Below are positions 54,475 to 62,806 of a DNA stretch of 64,000 nt, piece by piece. The DNA is taken from the NCBI GenBank assembly GCA_027491155.1, contig JAIXWR010000039.1:180108-244107 (forward strand). The letters are read 5' to 3'. Position numbers and translations under genes: made by a program. This DNA is from Verrucomicrobiaceae bacterium (GTDB taxonomy: Bacteria; Verrucomicrobiota; Verrucomicrobiia; Verrucomicrobiales; Akkermansiaceae). The notes below the pieces were generated by a model that saw nothing but the letters and a program-made list of their open reading frames with translations, did not search any database and was not told the origin of the DNA. Within the stretch, counting starts at the first letter, position 1. The number at the start of each line of letters is the position of its first letter.

Positions 54475-55146
54475 ATGTCCTCCGCACTGGTGCCTCCGCC
54501 CGCTCCGGCTTTGCGCCGATGCGATGACCTGGCGGCGATCTTGCGGGATGCCCTGATTTTCGAGAATGATCCGTCGATGAACGAGGAACACTTGCTGCGG
54601 CAAACCCAACGCCTCCTCGAATCCTTGGATGCCGGCGGAATCCCCCACGTTCTGGTCGGAGGCCTCGCTCTCTTGCAATATGTGGATGTCCGGAACACCC
54701 GGGATATCGACCTGATTCTCGCAACGGAGGACCTGCCCCGCCTGCCCGGCTTCGTCCTGCGCGAGAAGAACGAGTGGTTCGCCACGGGGGATTGCGGTCC
54801 GCTTCGCGTGGACCTCCTGCTCACGGCCAACCCATTCTTTGCCGAGGTGGCGACGAAGCATTCCCGTCCGCGACAATTTCTCGATTCCACCCTCCAATGT
54901 GCTACCCCGGAGGGCATCATTCTGCTCAAGCTCTACGCGCTGCCTTCGCTCTATCGTCAGGGGTCGATCACCCGGGCCGATCTTTACGAAACGGACATTC
55001 TCCAACTCCTTCGCCTCGACCCCGTCACGGATGACGCCCTCCTCGCCCAGCTTCGACCGCATGTCAGCGATACGGACTTGAAGGCTCTGGCCGCCGTCCT
55101 GACCGACATTCGCAACCGCTTCAACGGCCAGAACCGATTCGCGTGA
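54475..55146 (+). CDS. Nucleotidyltransferase-fold protein (AbiEii/DUF6036-like)
   Basis: 223-residue protein. The motif GGIPHVLVGGLALLQY followed by RNTRDIDLIL and LRVDLLL is the minimal nucleotidyltransferase signature (GG, then DxD in TRDIDL, then a third acidic residue), as in AbiEii-type toxins and DUF6036 proteins. The C-terminus is helical. No cognate antitoxin gene is adjacent. A shorter start at ATG 54577 is possible since the first 34 residues lack family features. Unlike neighbours in codon bias; likely acquired. Confidence 0.68.
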   Translation: MSSALVPPPAPALRRCDDLAAILRDALIFENDPSMNEEHLLRQTQRLLESLDAGGIPHVLVGGLALLQYVDVRNTRDIDLILATEDLPRLPGFVLREKNEWFATGDCGPLRVDLLLTANPFFAEVATKHSRPRQFLDSTLQCATPEGIILLKLYALPSLYRQGSITRADLYETDILQLLRLDPVTDDALLAQLRPHVSDTDLKALAAVLTDIRNRFNGQNRFA

Positions 55147-55154
55147 CTTGATCC

Positions 55155-55760
55155 TCACGCCCCCTTCGGCGCGATCCGGATGCAGTCCATCGCCACCTCG
55201 ATCCCGAGGTCCGGGCGGCGCTCGGCGACCCACTTCTCGATGTCCGACACCGCCGGATAGTCGACCGCGCCGACGTGGCGGAAGCAGCGGGCGTCGTCGA
55301 TCAGCACCACGAAGGGCTGCTTCATGTCCGGCGAGAAGATCGCCTCCAGCTCGCCCCACACCGGGCAATTCAAATCACCCTGCGCGGTGTCGCCGCCCGA
55401 GTAATGGCCGTCGAGCCAGAACAAGGTCGGCGCGTCCAGCTTTGCCACGATCTGCGGCATGACCTTGCCGCTGTCGCCCTGGTGCAGCTCGACATTGGCC
55501 ACCCCGGCGAAGCGCTGCTTGGCCTCGGTGTAAAACTTCTCCGCCAGCTCGATCGAGTAGACCTTGCGGAACTCGCCGCGCATCGCCTCGACCGTGTCGC
55601 CCTTGAAAGTCCCGGTCTCGACCAGGATCTGGAGTCCGTGGCGCTGCTTGTAATCGAGCAGCATCTCGCGCTTGGCCAGCGGCGGCGGCGGGTCGGGACG
55701 TCCGTCCTCGATCCATTTGCTGTACTTCCGCTTCTCCTTGAGATTCTTGAACCAGGACAT
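55155..55760 (-). CDS. Class I SAM-dependent methyltransferase-like protein
   Basis: 201-residue protein with a Rossmann methyltransferase core. Motif I is LVETGTFKGDTVEAMRG, followed by VYSIELAEKFYTEAKQRF and VELHQGDSGKVMP. A later LFWLDGHYSGGDTA, PFVVLIDDARCF is typical of a branch found beside glycan-synthesis genes. ATG 55760 gives MSWFKNLKEKRKYSKWIEDG; upstream frame is non-coding. Its substrate is unknown, perhaps a sugar, given the glycan cluster nearby. Confidence 0.75.
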   Translation of the reverse strand: MSWFKNLKEKRKYSKWIEDGRPDPPPPLAKREMLLDYKQRHGLQILVETGTFKGDTVEAMRGEFRKVYSIELAEKFYTEAKQRFAGVANVELHQGDSGKVMPQIVAKLDAPTLFWLDGHYSGGDTAQGDLNCPVWGELEAIFSPDMKQPFVVLIDDARCFRHVGAVDYPAVSDIEKWVAERRPDLGIEVAMDCIRIAPKGA

Positions 55761-55823
55761 GGGCGGACCGAGGCTAGGCGGGGACGTCCCGGGGTCCAAG
55801 CGGATTTTCAAGGCCGCCCGGCC

Positions 55824-58181
55824 TCACTTCGGCCGCGCGTGCCAGCCGGGAAGCAGGAAGATCGAGAAGGTCATCGAGAGCAGGATGCCGATCACCGCGA
55901 CCTGGCCGAGGCTGACGAGGGCGTCGCTCGACGAGAACATGAGCGAGCCGAAGCCGATGACGTTCGACGCGCCGCAGAACAGCAGGGCCTTGCCGGTGCC
56001 GTTCCACAGCTCCTTGAAACACATGCCGGTGCGCTTGAGGGTCAGCGTGACGTGGATGGCGTAGTCGATGCCGGTCCCTAACAGTAGAGGGGTGGCCATC
56101 AGGTTGACGAAATTCCACTTCAAGCCGAACAGGCGCATCAGCGCGAGCAGGACCAGCGCGCTCACCAGCATCGTCGTCAGCGCCAGCCCGACATCCCGGC
56201 CGCGGCGGAAAATGAGGAACATCATCAGCACCAGCAGCACCCCCATTGGGACCAGCATGCGGGTCATGTCCTCCTTCACCAGACCCGCGATGGCCGGCTT
56301 GAACAGGCTCCAGCCGGCGAGCCAGATGCCGTCGCCGTTCAAGGCGCGCAGCCGCGGATAGCCGGGCGTCATCGGATCGACCTCCGGCGCGGGCAGGACC
56401 GATCCGAGCACCAGCCCGCCGCCCGCCTCGTCACGCTGGAGGAACAGCCGCAGCACCTCCTTCGCGGCGGGCGACTGCGGGTAGAACCCCTCCCCGGCCG
56501 CGGCCTTGGCGAGGAAGGCGAACACCTGCCGGCCGAGCGCGGTGCCTTCCTCGGTGAAGCCCGCCTCGTCCGCCTCCGCCAGCAAGCGCGGCGCCTCCCG
56601 CGAGAGGGCCGCCAAAACCGGCCGGTTGCTTTCCTGCCGCGCGGGATCCGGCCACCAGGCGGTCGGAAGCGACGATTCGAGCAGCACCCCATCGGCCTGC
56701 GCGGCGGCGAGACGGCGCTCCGCCTCGGCCAGGCGGGCGCGCAGGGTGGCGTCGTCCGGGGCCTCGACCACCAGCCGGAGCTGCCGCGGATCCTTGTCCG
56801 GGAACTTCTCCTGCATCCGCTCGAAGGCCTCCATCGCGGCGCTGTCGCGGGGACGCATGATCTTGGAATCGAACTCGACGCCCGGCATCCCCAGCCCGCC
56901 GAGGACCGCCAGCGCGGCCACCACCAGGCCGCCGGTGATTAGCAGGGATCTCTTCCGGCGCGGGATCCACTTCGCCTCGTCGTCGGGCACCACCCGGTCG
57001 ACGCCGAACCTCGCGACCCAGGGAAGGTAAAAGACGATCATCAGGACACCCGCCGCCAGCAGCCCGAAGGCGACGATCGACCCGAGCTGGGCCATGCCGG
57101 GCAAGCCGCCGAGATTCAACGCGGAGAAGACGACCGTGGTCGTGATCGCGCCGCACAGCACCGGCGGCCCCGCGGCGCGGAGGAGCCTCTTGCGGTCATG
57201 GCCGACCGATTTCGCCTCCTGGCAGATCACCAGCCCGTAATCGGTGGCCAGCCCGATCAGGATCTCGGCCGAGGCCAGCGCCATGATACTAAGCTCGCCG
57301 TAGATCCAGCCGGCGACGCCGAGCGCGACGGCGAAGACCAGGCACAGCGTGATGACCAGCCCGTGCAGCAGCATCAGCCGCCGCTGCATCCACCAGAAGA
57401 GCAGCGCGATCAGCGTCAGCGTGATGCCGATCGACCCGCTCATGTCCTTTTCCATCGCCATGCCGATCTCGGAGGAAAAGGCAGGCTCTCCGGTGATGCC
57501 GACCTTGCAGGCCGGGCCCTGTGCCGCCTGCCAGCGCGCAATGGACTCGCGGACCCGCTCGAGCCAGGCACCTGCCTCGCGGTAGCCGGGCACCTCGCCG
57601 GGGGCGTCGATGAAGATCAGGTGCGCCGTGCCGTCGGCGCTCGCGAAGCCGGCACCTCCGCCGGAGGAAGCAAGAACGTCCGCCACGGCCGGATGGGCGA
57701 GGAAGCCGAAGGGGTCGTGCGCGTTCATCGCCAGGTCCTGGCCGGACAAGGCGGTCGCCAGGTCCTCGAGCGCCGCGTCGAGGGTCGCCTGCGAGTTCTC
57801 CGGCGAAAGCCGCGCGGCGAGATCGCGGGTCGCGGCGGAATCGCCGTTCAGCCAGAGGTAGGCGAGGAGTTCCGACAGCCCCTCGGGATCGGCGGTCCAC
57901 CGCGGCTGCCAGCGGGCGCTCTTCACCACGCCGTCTTTCTCAAGCGCCGCCGCCAGGGACTTCGCGGCATCGGCGGGCGAGTGCTCGCCACCGGTCTCCA
58001 GCAGCAGGATCGCCTCGTCCTGGCGCGCGAAGGCCCGGTGCTGGGCTTTCAATCCCTTCACCTCCGGCAGTCCGCCGGGGAGCATCGAGAGGATATCGGT
58101 GTCGAATCTCAGCCGGGACAGCCCCGTGGCCGCGACCGCGATCGCCGCGAGGAGCATCCCGTAAAGCCACCATTTCCGCAT
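55824..58181 (-). CDS. RND/MMPL-superfamily exporter
   Basis: 785-residue MMPL protein with about 12 membrane helices in two halves, each preceded by a large extracytoplasmic domain. The first periplasmic loop starts after helix 1 (TDILSMLPGGLPEVKGL). Transport helices contain ASAEILIGLATDYGLVI and MATPLLLGTGIDYAIHVTLT, the GxxxDYxxx motifs of the family. Family members export lipids or hopanoids. ATG 58181 opens the first helix. It is divergent from lolA, with a 107-base shared promoter region, an arrangement often seen in lipid export loci. Confidence 0.87.
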   Translation of the reverse strand: MRKWWLYGMLLAAIAVAATGLSRLRFDTDILSMLPGGLPEVKGLKAQHRAFARQDEAILLLETGGEHSPADAAKSLAAALEKDGVVKSARWQPRWTADPEGLSELLAYLWLNGDSAATRDLAARLSPENSQATLDAALEDLATALSGQDLAMNAHDPFGFLAHPAVADVLASSGGGAGFASADGTAHLIFIDAPGEVPGYREAGAWLERVRESIARWQAAQGPACKVGITGEPAFSSEIGMAMEKDMSGSIGITLTLIALLFWWMQRRLMLLHGLVITLCLVFAVALGVAGWIYGELSIMALASAEILIGLATDYGLVICQEAKSVGHDRKRLLRAAGPPVLCGAITTTVVFSALNLGGLPGMAQLGSIVAFGLLAAGVLMIVFYLPWVARFGVDRVVPDDEAKWIPRRKRSLLITGGLVVAALAVLGGLGMPGVEFDSKIMRPRDSAAMEAFERMQEKFPDKDPRQLRLVVEAPDDATLRARLAEAERRLAAAQADGVLLESSLPTAWWPDPARQESNRPVLAALSREAPRLLAEADEAGFTEEGTALGRQVFAFLAKAAAGEGFYPQSPAAKEVLRLFLQRDEAGGGLVLGSVLPAPEVDPMTPGYPRLRALNGDGIWLAGWSLFKPAIAGLVKEDMTRMLVPMGVLLVLMMFLIFRRGRDVGLALTTMLVSALVLLALMRLFGLKWNFVNLMATPLLLGTGIDYAIHVTLTLKRTGMCFKELWNGTGKALLFCGASNVIGFGSLMFSSSDALVSLGQVAVIGILLSMTFSIFLLPGWHARPK

Positions 58182-58288
58182 GCCCGCGGAGGCTAGGAGG
58201 AATGCGGCCGCTGGGAAGTGCCGAGTGCTCCGCCATCGCCACCGGATTGGCACTTGGAACTTCTTGCGTGGAACTTCACGCTCTCCCC

Positions 58289-58918
58289 ATGCGCCCGCTG
58301 CTTGTCCTGTTCGCCCTGATGTCGATCGCCCGCGCCGAGCTCGATCTCAAGCCGCTGGAAACCTGGCTCGCCCGGCAAAAGACCCTGCAAAGCCTCGACG
58401 CCGACTTCGTCCAGGAGCGCAAGCTGCCTTCCCTCAAGAAGCCGGTCACGACGCCCGGCCGGATGCGCATGGTGCGGCCGGGCAAGCTGCTGTGGGAACT
58501 GGGCAAGCCGGTGAAAACCCTGGCGGTCTCCGACGGCGCGACGATGACCCTGCTCGATGTCGCGAAAAAGCGCGGCAAAAAGATCGAGGCCGGCTCGCCG
58601 GAAGCCCGGCAGTTCACCCTGCTTTCGGACGAGTCCTTCCGCGACCTCGCCAGCTTCCAGCAGGCCTTCGAACTGGTGGAGTCGAGGATGAGCGGCGGAA
58701 TTTACCAGCTCACCGTGCGGCCGAAGGACAAGGCGATGCGCAAGAACGTCTCGTGGATGTTCCTCGACATCGACACCGCCAGCCAGGAACTTCGCGCGAT
58801 GGCCCTGGAGCTGGACGACAAGACCCGCATCCGCACCGTCTTCTCCAACGCGAAGATCAACCCGAAGATCGATCCCGCCGTCTTCACGCCCGACACCGCC
58901 GGCTACCTGATGAAGTAG
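58289..58918 (+). CDS. lolA: LolA-like outer-membrane lipoprotein carrier
   Basis: 209-residue periplasmic protein of the LolA fold. A signal peptide is present (MRPLLVLFALMSIARA). The mature part has the family pattern: SLDADFVQERKLPSLKKPVT, GRMRMVRPGKLLWELGKPV, then a C-terminal ASQELRAMALELDDKTRIRT, VFSNAKINPKIDPAVF. LolA shuttles lipoproteins to LolB. Its position beside an MMPL exporter suggests it may be a paralogue for a lipid or polyene-type product rather than the housekeeping LolA. Confidence 0.82.
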   Translation: MRPLLVLFALMSIARAELDLKPLETWLARQKTLQSLDADFVQERKLPSLKKPVTTPGRMRMVRPGKLLWELGKPVKTLAVSDGATMTLLDVAKKRGKKIEAGSPEARQFTLLSDESFRDLASFQQAFELVESRMSGGIYQLTVRPKDKAMRKNVSWMFLDIDTASQELRAMALELDDKTRIRTVFSNAKINPKIDPAVFTPDTAGYLMK

Positions 58919-58970
58919 CTCCAGCTTTTCTCTTCCCCTCCCCCCGCCGCATCCCGTTAGACTGCGGAGC

Positions 58971-60020
58971 GTGGATCCTGCCATCCGGTCGCTTATCGAG
59001 AACTCCTTCACCGGCGGCGCCAGCGACGTTTTCCTGACCGAAGGCGAGCGCCCGCGCGTCCGCGGCGACGGCGAGATCATCATCGCCCACGGCGGCCCGG
59101 TCACCCGCGAGTCGATCGCGGAGATCTGGCGCGAATGCGGGATCGATCCCGACACGGCGACCGACGGCGACGCCAGCCTGAGCATCGACCAGACCGGCCG
59201 GCTCCGGGTGAACGCCTTCCGCACCCTCGGCCGGCTGGCCCTGGCGCTGCGGACCATCAAACGCGAGATCCCGGACTTCGCGGAACTCGGGCTGCCGGAA
59301 GCCCTGCTCACCTCGTGGATGGAGCGGCGCTCCGGTCTCGTGCTCGTCACCGGGCCCACCGGCGCCGGCAAATCGACCACCCTCGCCGCCTGCCTCCAGT
59401 GGATCAACCAGCACCACGCCCGCCACGTGGTCACGCTGGAAGACCCGATCGAATATCTCTTCGAAAACCAGCACTCGTGGTTCTCCCAGCGGGAAATCCG
59501 CCGCGATACCGGCGACTTCGCCGTCGCGCTGAGGGCATCCCTCCGCCAGAGCCCCGACGTCATCCTGATCGGGGAAATCCGCGACGCCGAAACCGCGGCC
59601 ACCGCCCTCCGCGCGGCGGAAACAGGCCACCTCGTGCTGGCCACCCTGCACAGTTCCGGCGTGGCGGATACCGTCGAACGGCTCACCCGCATGCTCGACA
59701 GCTCCCGCGGCGCCACCGCCTCGCTGCTCGGCCAGCAACTCGTCGGCATCCTTTCCCAGCAACTGCTTCCCCGGATCAACGGCGGCCTGCTCGCGGTGCT
59801 GGAATACGTCCAGAACGAGGCCGCCGTCCGCAAATGGATCGCCGACGGCAATTACGCCGACCTCAAGGATCACCTCCAGCGCAGCGACGACTCGATCGCC
59901 TGCTCGTTCCTCCGCTACCTGATCGCCGCGACGCAGCAGGGCATCATCGATCCCGAGACCGCCCGCTCCGCCACCGACCGTCCGCAGGATTTTGATCGCG
60001 CGATGCGCGGCATTTCCTAG
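58971..60020 (+). CDS. PilT-like ATPase (first of tandem pair)
   Basis: 349-residue type II/IV secretion ATPase of the PilT class, a hexameric motor that retracts pili. The ASDVFL start motif and Walker A GPTGAGKSTT (near residues 130-139) are present. Walker B lies in SPDVILIGEIRDAET, and the His box in TGHLVLATLHSSGVADTVER. GTG 58971 is used; GGAG stands immediately upstream. It is followed 16 bases later by a second PilT-like gene. Confidence 0.9.
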   Translation: MDPAIRSLIENSFTGGASDVFLTEGERPRVRGDGEIIIAHGGPVTRESIAEIWRECGIDPDTATDGDASLSIDQTGRLRVNAFRTLGRLALALRTIKREIPDFAELGLPEALLTSWMERRSGLVLVTGPTGAGKSTTLAACLQWINQHHARHVVTLEDPIEYLFENQHSWFSQREIRRDTGDFAVALRASLRQSPDVILIGEIRDAETAATALRAAETGHLVLATLHSSGVADTVERLTRMLDSSRGATASLLGQQLVGILSQQLLPRINGGLLAVLEYVQNEAAVRKWIADGNYADLKDHLQRSDDSIACSFLRYLIAATQQGIIDPETARSATDRPQDFDRAMRGIS

Positions 60021-60036
60021 TTTCACCCTCCTCACC

Positions 60037-61137
60037 GTGAGCCAGGCCCGCGAAATCACCGACTACCTCCGCCAGACCGTCGAACTCGGCGGCTCCGACC
60101 TCCATCTTTCCGCCTGGGCACCCCCGGCGGCCCGGGTGGCGGGCAATCTCGTCCCGCTCGAGGATTTCCTGCTCGATCCCGAGACCACGCGCCGCCTGAT
60201 CCTCGACACCCTCTCGGAAACCCAGCGCGCCGCCCTGGAACAGAACTGGGAACTCGACTACGCGCTCCAGATCGAAGGCGTCGGCCGCTTCCGCGGCAAC
60301 GTCCACATCGCCCGCGGCAGCCATGAGGCGGCCTTCCGCCACATTCCCCAGCACATCCCGGAACTCGGCGAACTCGGCCACCACGCCGTCGTCCACGACA
60401 TCTGCGGCCTGCGCCGCGGGCTGGTGCTCGTCACCGGCATCACCGGCTCCGGCAAGTCGACCACCCTCGCCTCGATGATCCGCCGGGTGTCCGAAAGCCG
60501 CTCCGGAGTCATCGTCACGATCGAGGACCCCATCGAATTCATCTTCACCCACGCCTCTTGCCTCATCAAGCAGCGCGAGGTCGGCGCCGACACCCGCGGC
60601 TTCCCCATCGCCCTCCGCCAGGCCCTGCGGCAGGATCCTGACGTGATCGTCGTCTCCGAACTGCGCGACCTCGAAACCATCCGCATCGCCCTCACCGCCG
60701 CGGAGACCGGCCATCTGGTGTTTGCCACCCTGCACACCGTGGACGCGCCGCAGTCGATCGACCGCCTGGTGGACGTCTTCCCGCCCGACCAGCAGCCGCA
60801 GATCGTCACCCAGCTCGCCGGCGTGCTGGAAGCCGTGGTTTCCCAGCGCCTGATCCAGCGCGCCGACGGCCAGGGCCGGGTGCTCGCTTCCGAAGTCCTC
60901 CGCGCCAACCACGGCATCCGCGCCTGCATCCGCGAACGGAAACTCGAACAACTCGTGGGCCTGATGGAAATCGGCTTCAAGGACGGCAACCGGACCATCG
61001 ACCAGTCGATCGCCGCCCTGCTCGACAGCGGCTACATCACCCGCGAGGAAGCCTTGTTCCACTGCCGGGAGAAACGGACCTTCGAACAAGAGCCGCCTTC
61101 CGCCGAAGTGAAGAAACCCAAATCGATCTGGACCTGA
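60037..61137 (+). CDS. PilT/PilU-like ATPase (second of tandem pair)
   Basis: 366-residue PilT-class ATPase. It has LGGSDLHLSAW near the N-terminus, Walker A GITGSGKSTTLASM (near residue 145), ASP/HIS boxes (EDPIEFIFTH, TGHLVFATLHTVDAPQSIDR) and Walker B LRQDPDVIVVSELRDLET. In that block the Walker Gly of GEMRD is replaced by Ser. The pair recalls PilT/PilU, where the second ATPase assists retraction. GTG 60037 was chosen because the preceding frame is unrelated sequence. No pilin or pilus-assembly gene is in the window. Ends in a one-base overlap with the next gene. Confidence 0.88.
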   Translation: MSQAREITDYLRQTVELGGSDLHLSAWAPPAARVAGNLVPLEDFLLDPETTRRLILDTLSETQRAALEQNWELDYALQIEGVGRFRGNVHIARGSHEAAFRHIPQHIPELGELGHHAVVHDICGLRRGLVLVTGITGSGKSTTLASMIRRVSESRSGVIVTIEDPIEFIFTHASCLIKQREVGADTRGFPIALRQALRQDPDVIVVSELRDLETIRIALTAAETGHLVFATLHTVDAPQSIDRLVDVFPPDQQPQIVTQLAGVLEAVVSQRLIQRADGQGRVLASEVLRANHGIRACIRERKLEQLVGLMEIGFKDGNRTIDQSIAALLDSGYITREEALFHCREKRTFEQEPPSAEVKKPKSIWT

Positions 61138-61799
61138 TGGACCCCCGCGTTGCCACCATTCTCAAGCTGGCGGTCTTTGCCGTCATCGCGCTCGTCGCAT
61201 TCTCCTTCGGCTCGAAGCACTACAAGAAATCCCAGCGCAAGGCCGCCCTGGTCGACGAGATGCGGACCCTGGTCTCCGAGGCCTCCTTCTACCGCTCGCT
61301 GACCGAAGAAGATGCCCGGGCCGTGCTGCTCAGGGGCATCGCCAAGGTCGAGGAAGCCAGATCGCTCGGCATCGAACCCAGCGCCTATTTCGACCTCGTC
61401 TTCAAGCGCGAGAAGGACGATCCGACCGACGAGTTCGAGGACTACCCGGCCCGCGAGCAGCTCGCCCGCGAGACCTTGCTGCGGGCCCACCAGCACGCCG
61501 TCCAGCTCAAGCTCGTGGAAACCCCGGAAGCCCGGCTCGAACTGGCCGACGGCAAGATGCCCGACATCTCGCCGAAGCCGGAGATCGCCTGCACCATCGA
61601 TCCCGCCATCTCGCCGGGCCTCGAGAAAGTCGTCCCCAACCTCGAGTTCGTGCCCGCCGGCAAGAAAAAGGAAGCCCCGACCGACCTCGAAATCGCCGCC
61701 GCGCGCAACCTGGCCGCGGACCTTTACAGCGCCCAGATCATCGACCGCGAGGCCGAGAAGCGGATCACCGACCACTTCCGCCCGCCCCAGGAGAAATGA
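61137..61799 (+). CDS. Membrane-anchored protein coupled to PilT-like genes
   Basis: 220-residue protein with one N-terminal membrane helix (residues 8-27, LKLAVFAVIALVAFSFGS). The cytoplasmic or periplasmic part is helical and charged (LVSEASFYRSLTEEDARAVL, DLEIAAARNLAADLYSAQII). No family recognised. Its ATG shares a base with the PilT stop (TGATG), implying translation coupling and a shared process. Low-complexity Glu/Lys content is typical of adaptor proteins. Confidence 0.68.
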   Translation: MDPRVATILKLAVFAVIALVAFSFGSKHYKKSQRKAALVDEMRTLVSEASFYRSLTEEDARAVLLRGIAKVEEARSLGIEPSAYFDLVFKREKDDPTDEFEDYPAREQLARETLLRAHQHAVQLKLVETPEARLELADGKMPDISPKPEIACTIDPAISPGLEKVVPNLEFVPAGKKKEAPTDLEIAAARNLAADLYSAQIIDREAEKRITDHFRPPQEK

Positions 61800-61871
61800 G
61801 CAGGACAGGCGATCCTGCTTGACCTCGCGATGGCATGCGAATTTGTTTAGATTCGTCAACTATCGCGTCCT

Positions 61872-62747
61872 ATGAAAAAATCATCACTGATTCCCTCCCT
61901 ACTCCGCTCCGGGCTGGCTGCCACCGCTTTCCTGCTGGCCGCTTCCTTGCCCGCCGCCGCCCAAACCTACTTCCGCGTCACTTCGGGCGGTGGCAACACC
62001 TCCGGCTCGGTGCTGACGATCGACCACCCTTCCTTGAACGGCAAACCCAAGGCCAGGCCGCTGGTGACCCAGTTCTGGAGCGGCGTTTACAATGCCCACC
62101 CGGTCGGCGTCCAATACGACAACGAAAGCGCACGCTGGCAGATCGTGAACGAGGACGGCGTGGGCATCCCGGCCAGCGCCCAGTTCAACGTGCTCGTCCC
62201 CAAGGGGGGCAAGACCGTCCTGGCCTCGGCGGCAAACTCCACTTCGAACCTCACGGTTTTCTCCATCGCGAAGGGTAACCCGCAGGCCCGGCTCCTTGCC
62301 ACCCACGTCGCCAATCCGACACCCGGATTTCCGGCCACCTATTCGTCGCGCTACCACGGGCTCTATTACGTCCCCGCCGGACCGAGCTACGGCAACCAGT
62401 GGTCGATCTACACCGAAAACACCGAGAACATCGAAGCCATCGGCTTTCACGTCGCCGACGTGACCAAACTCAAGAACGGGGAGAGTCCGGCCTCCTTCAT
62501 CTTCACCGCCGCCGGCGGCAACATCTTCGGGAACTACGCGGTCATCGAGAACGCCCTGACCAACGACAACCCTTTCGCCTTCGTCTTCGTCCAGCACGTT
62601 TATCTGCCGGCCAGCCCGACCTACCTCAACAAGCCGCTCGGAGTCTACTACGACAATGGCCGCTGGCGGATCTTCAACCAGGATTTGTCGGCCATGCCCG
62701 ACAACACCGCCTTCGTGGTGCTGGTCCTGCCCGGCTCCGGTTCCTAA
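61872..62747 (+). CDS. Secreted protein with two DUF7452-like repeats
   Basis: 291-residue exported protein. The signal peptide is long and cleaved near AAAQT (residues 1-31). The mature part has two related repeats of about 100 residues. Each ends with a similar unit: PVGVQYDNESARWQIVNEDG with ASAQFNVLV (about 78-109), and LGVYYDNGRWRIFNQD with DNTAFVVLVL (about 253-285). This resembles DUF7452 modules found in Verrucomicrobia and other environmental bacteria; function unknown. Transcription should stop at the strong hairpin downstream. Confidence 0.72.
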   Translation: MKKSSLIPSLLRSGLAATAFLLAASLPAAAQTYFRVTSGGGNTSGSVLTIDHPSLNGKPKARPLVTQFWSGVYNAHPVGVQYDNESARWQIVNEDGVGIPASAQFNVLVPKGGKTVLASAANSTSNLTVFSIAKGNPQARLLATHVANPTPGFPATYSSRYHGLYYVPAGPSYGNQWSIYTENTENIEAIGFHVADVTKLKNGESPASFIFTAAGGNIFGNYAVIENALTNDNPFAFVFVQHVYLPASPTYLNKPLGVYYDNGRWRIFNQDLSAMPDNTAFVVLVLPGSGS

Positions 62748-62766
62748 ACCGGCTCCACGCTTTTCC

Positions 62767-62800
62767 AAGGCCGCACCTCCTCGCCGGGGCGCGGCCTTTT
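62767..62800 (+). terminator. Intrinsic terminator after the secreted protein gene
   Basis: An 8-bp stem AAGGCCGC (62767-62774) with GCGGCCTT (62791-62798), loop 16 bases, followed by TTTTCATTT. It is a typical Rho-independent terminator on the plus strand, 20 bases after the stop. Confidence 0.75.
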
Positions 62801-62806
62801 CATTTC

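Noticed and set aside
61819..61852. TTGACC and TTAGAT as a sigma-70 promoter of the secreted protein
   Set aside because: The spacer is 21-22 bases, too long for a normal promoter.
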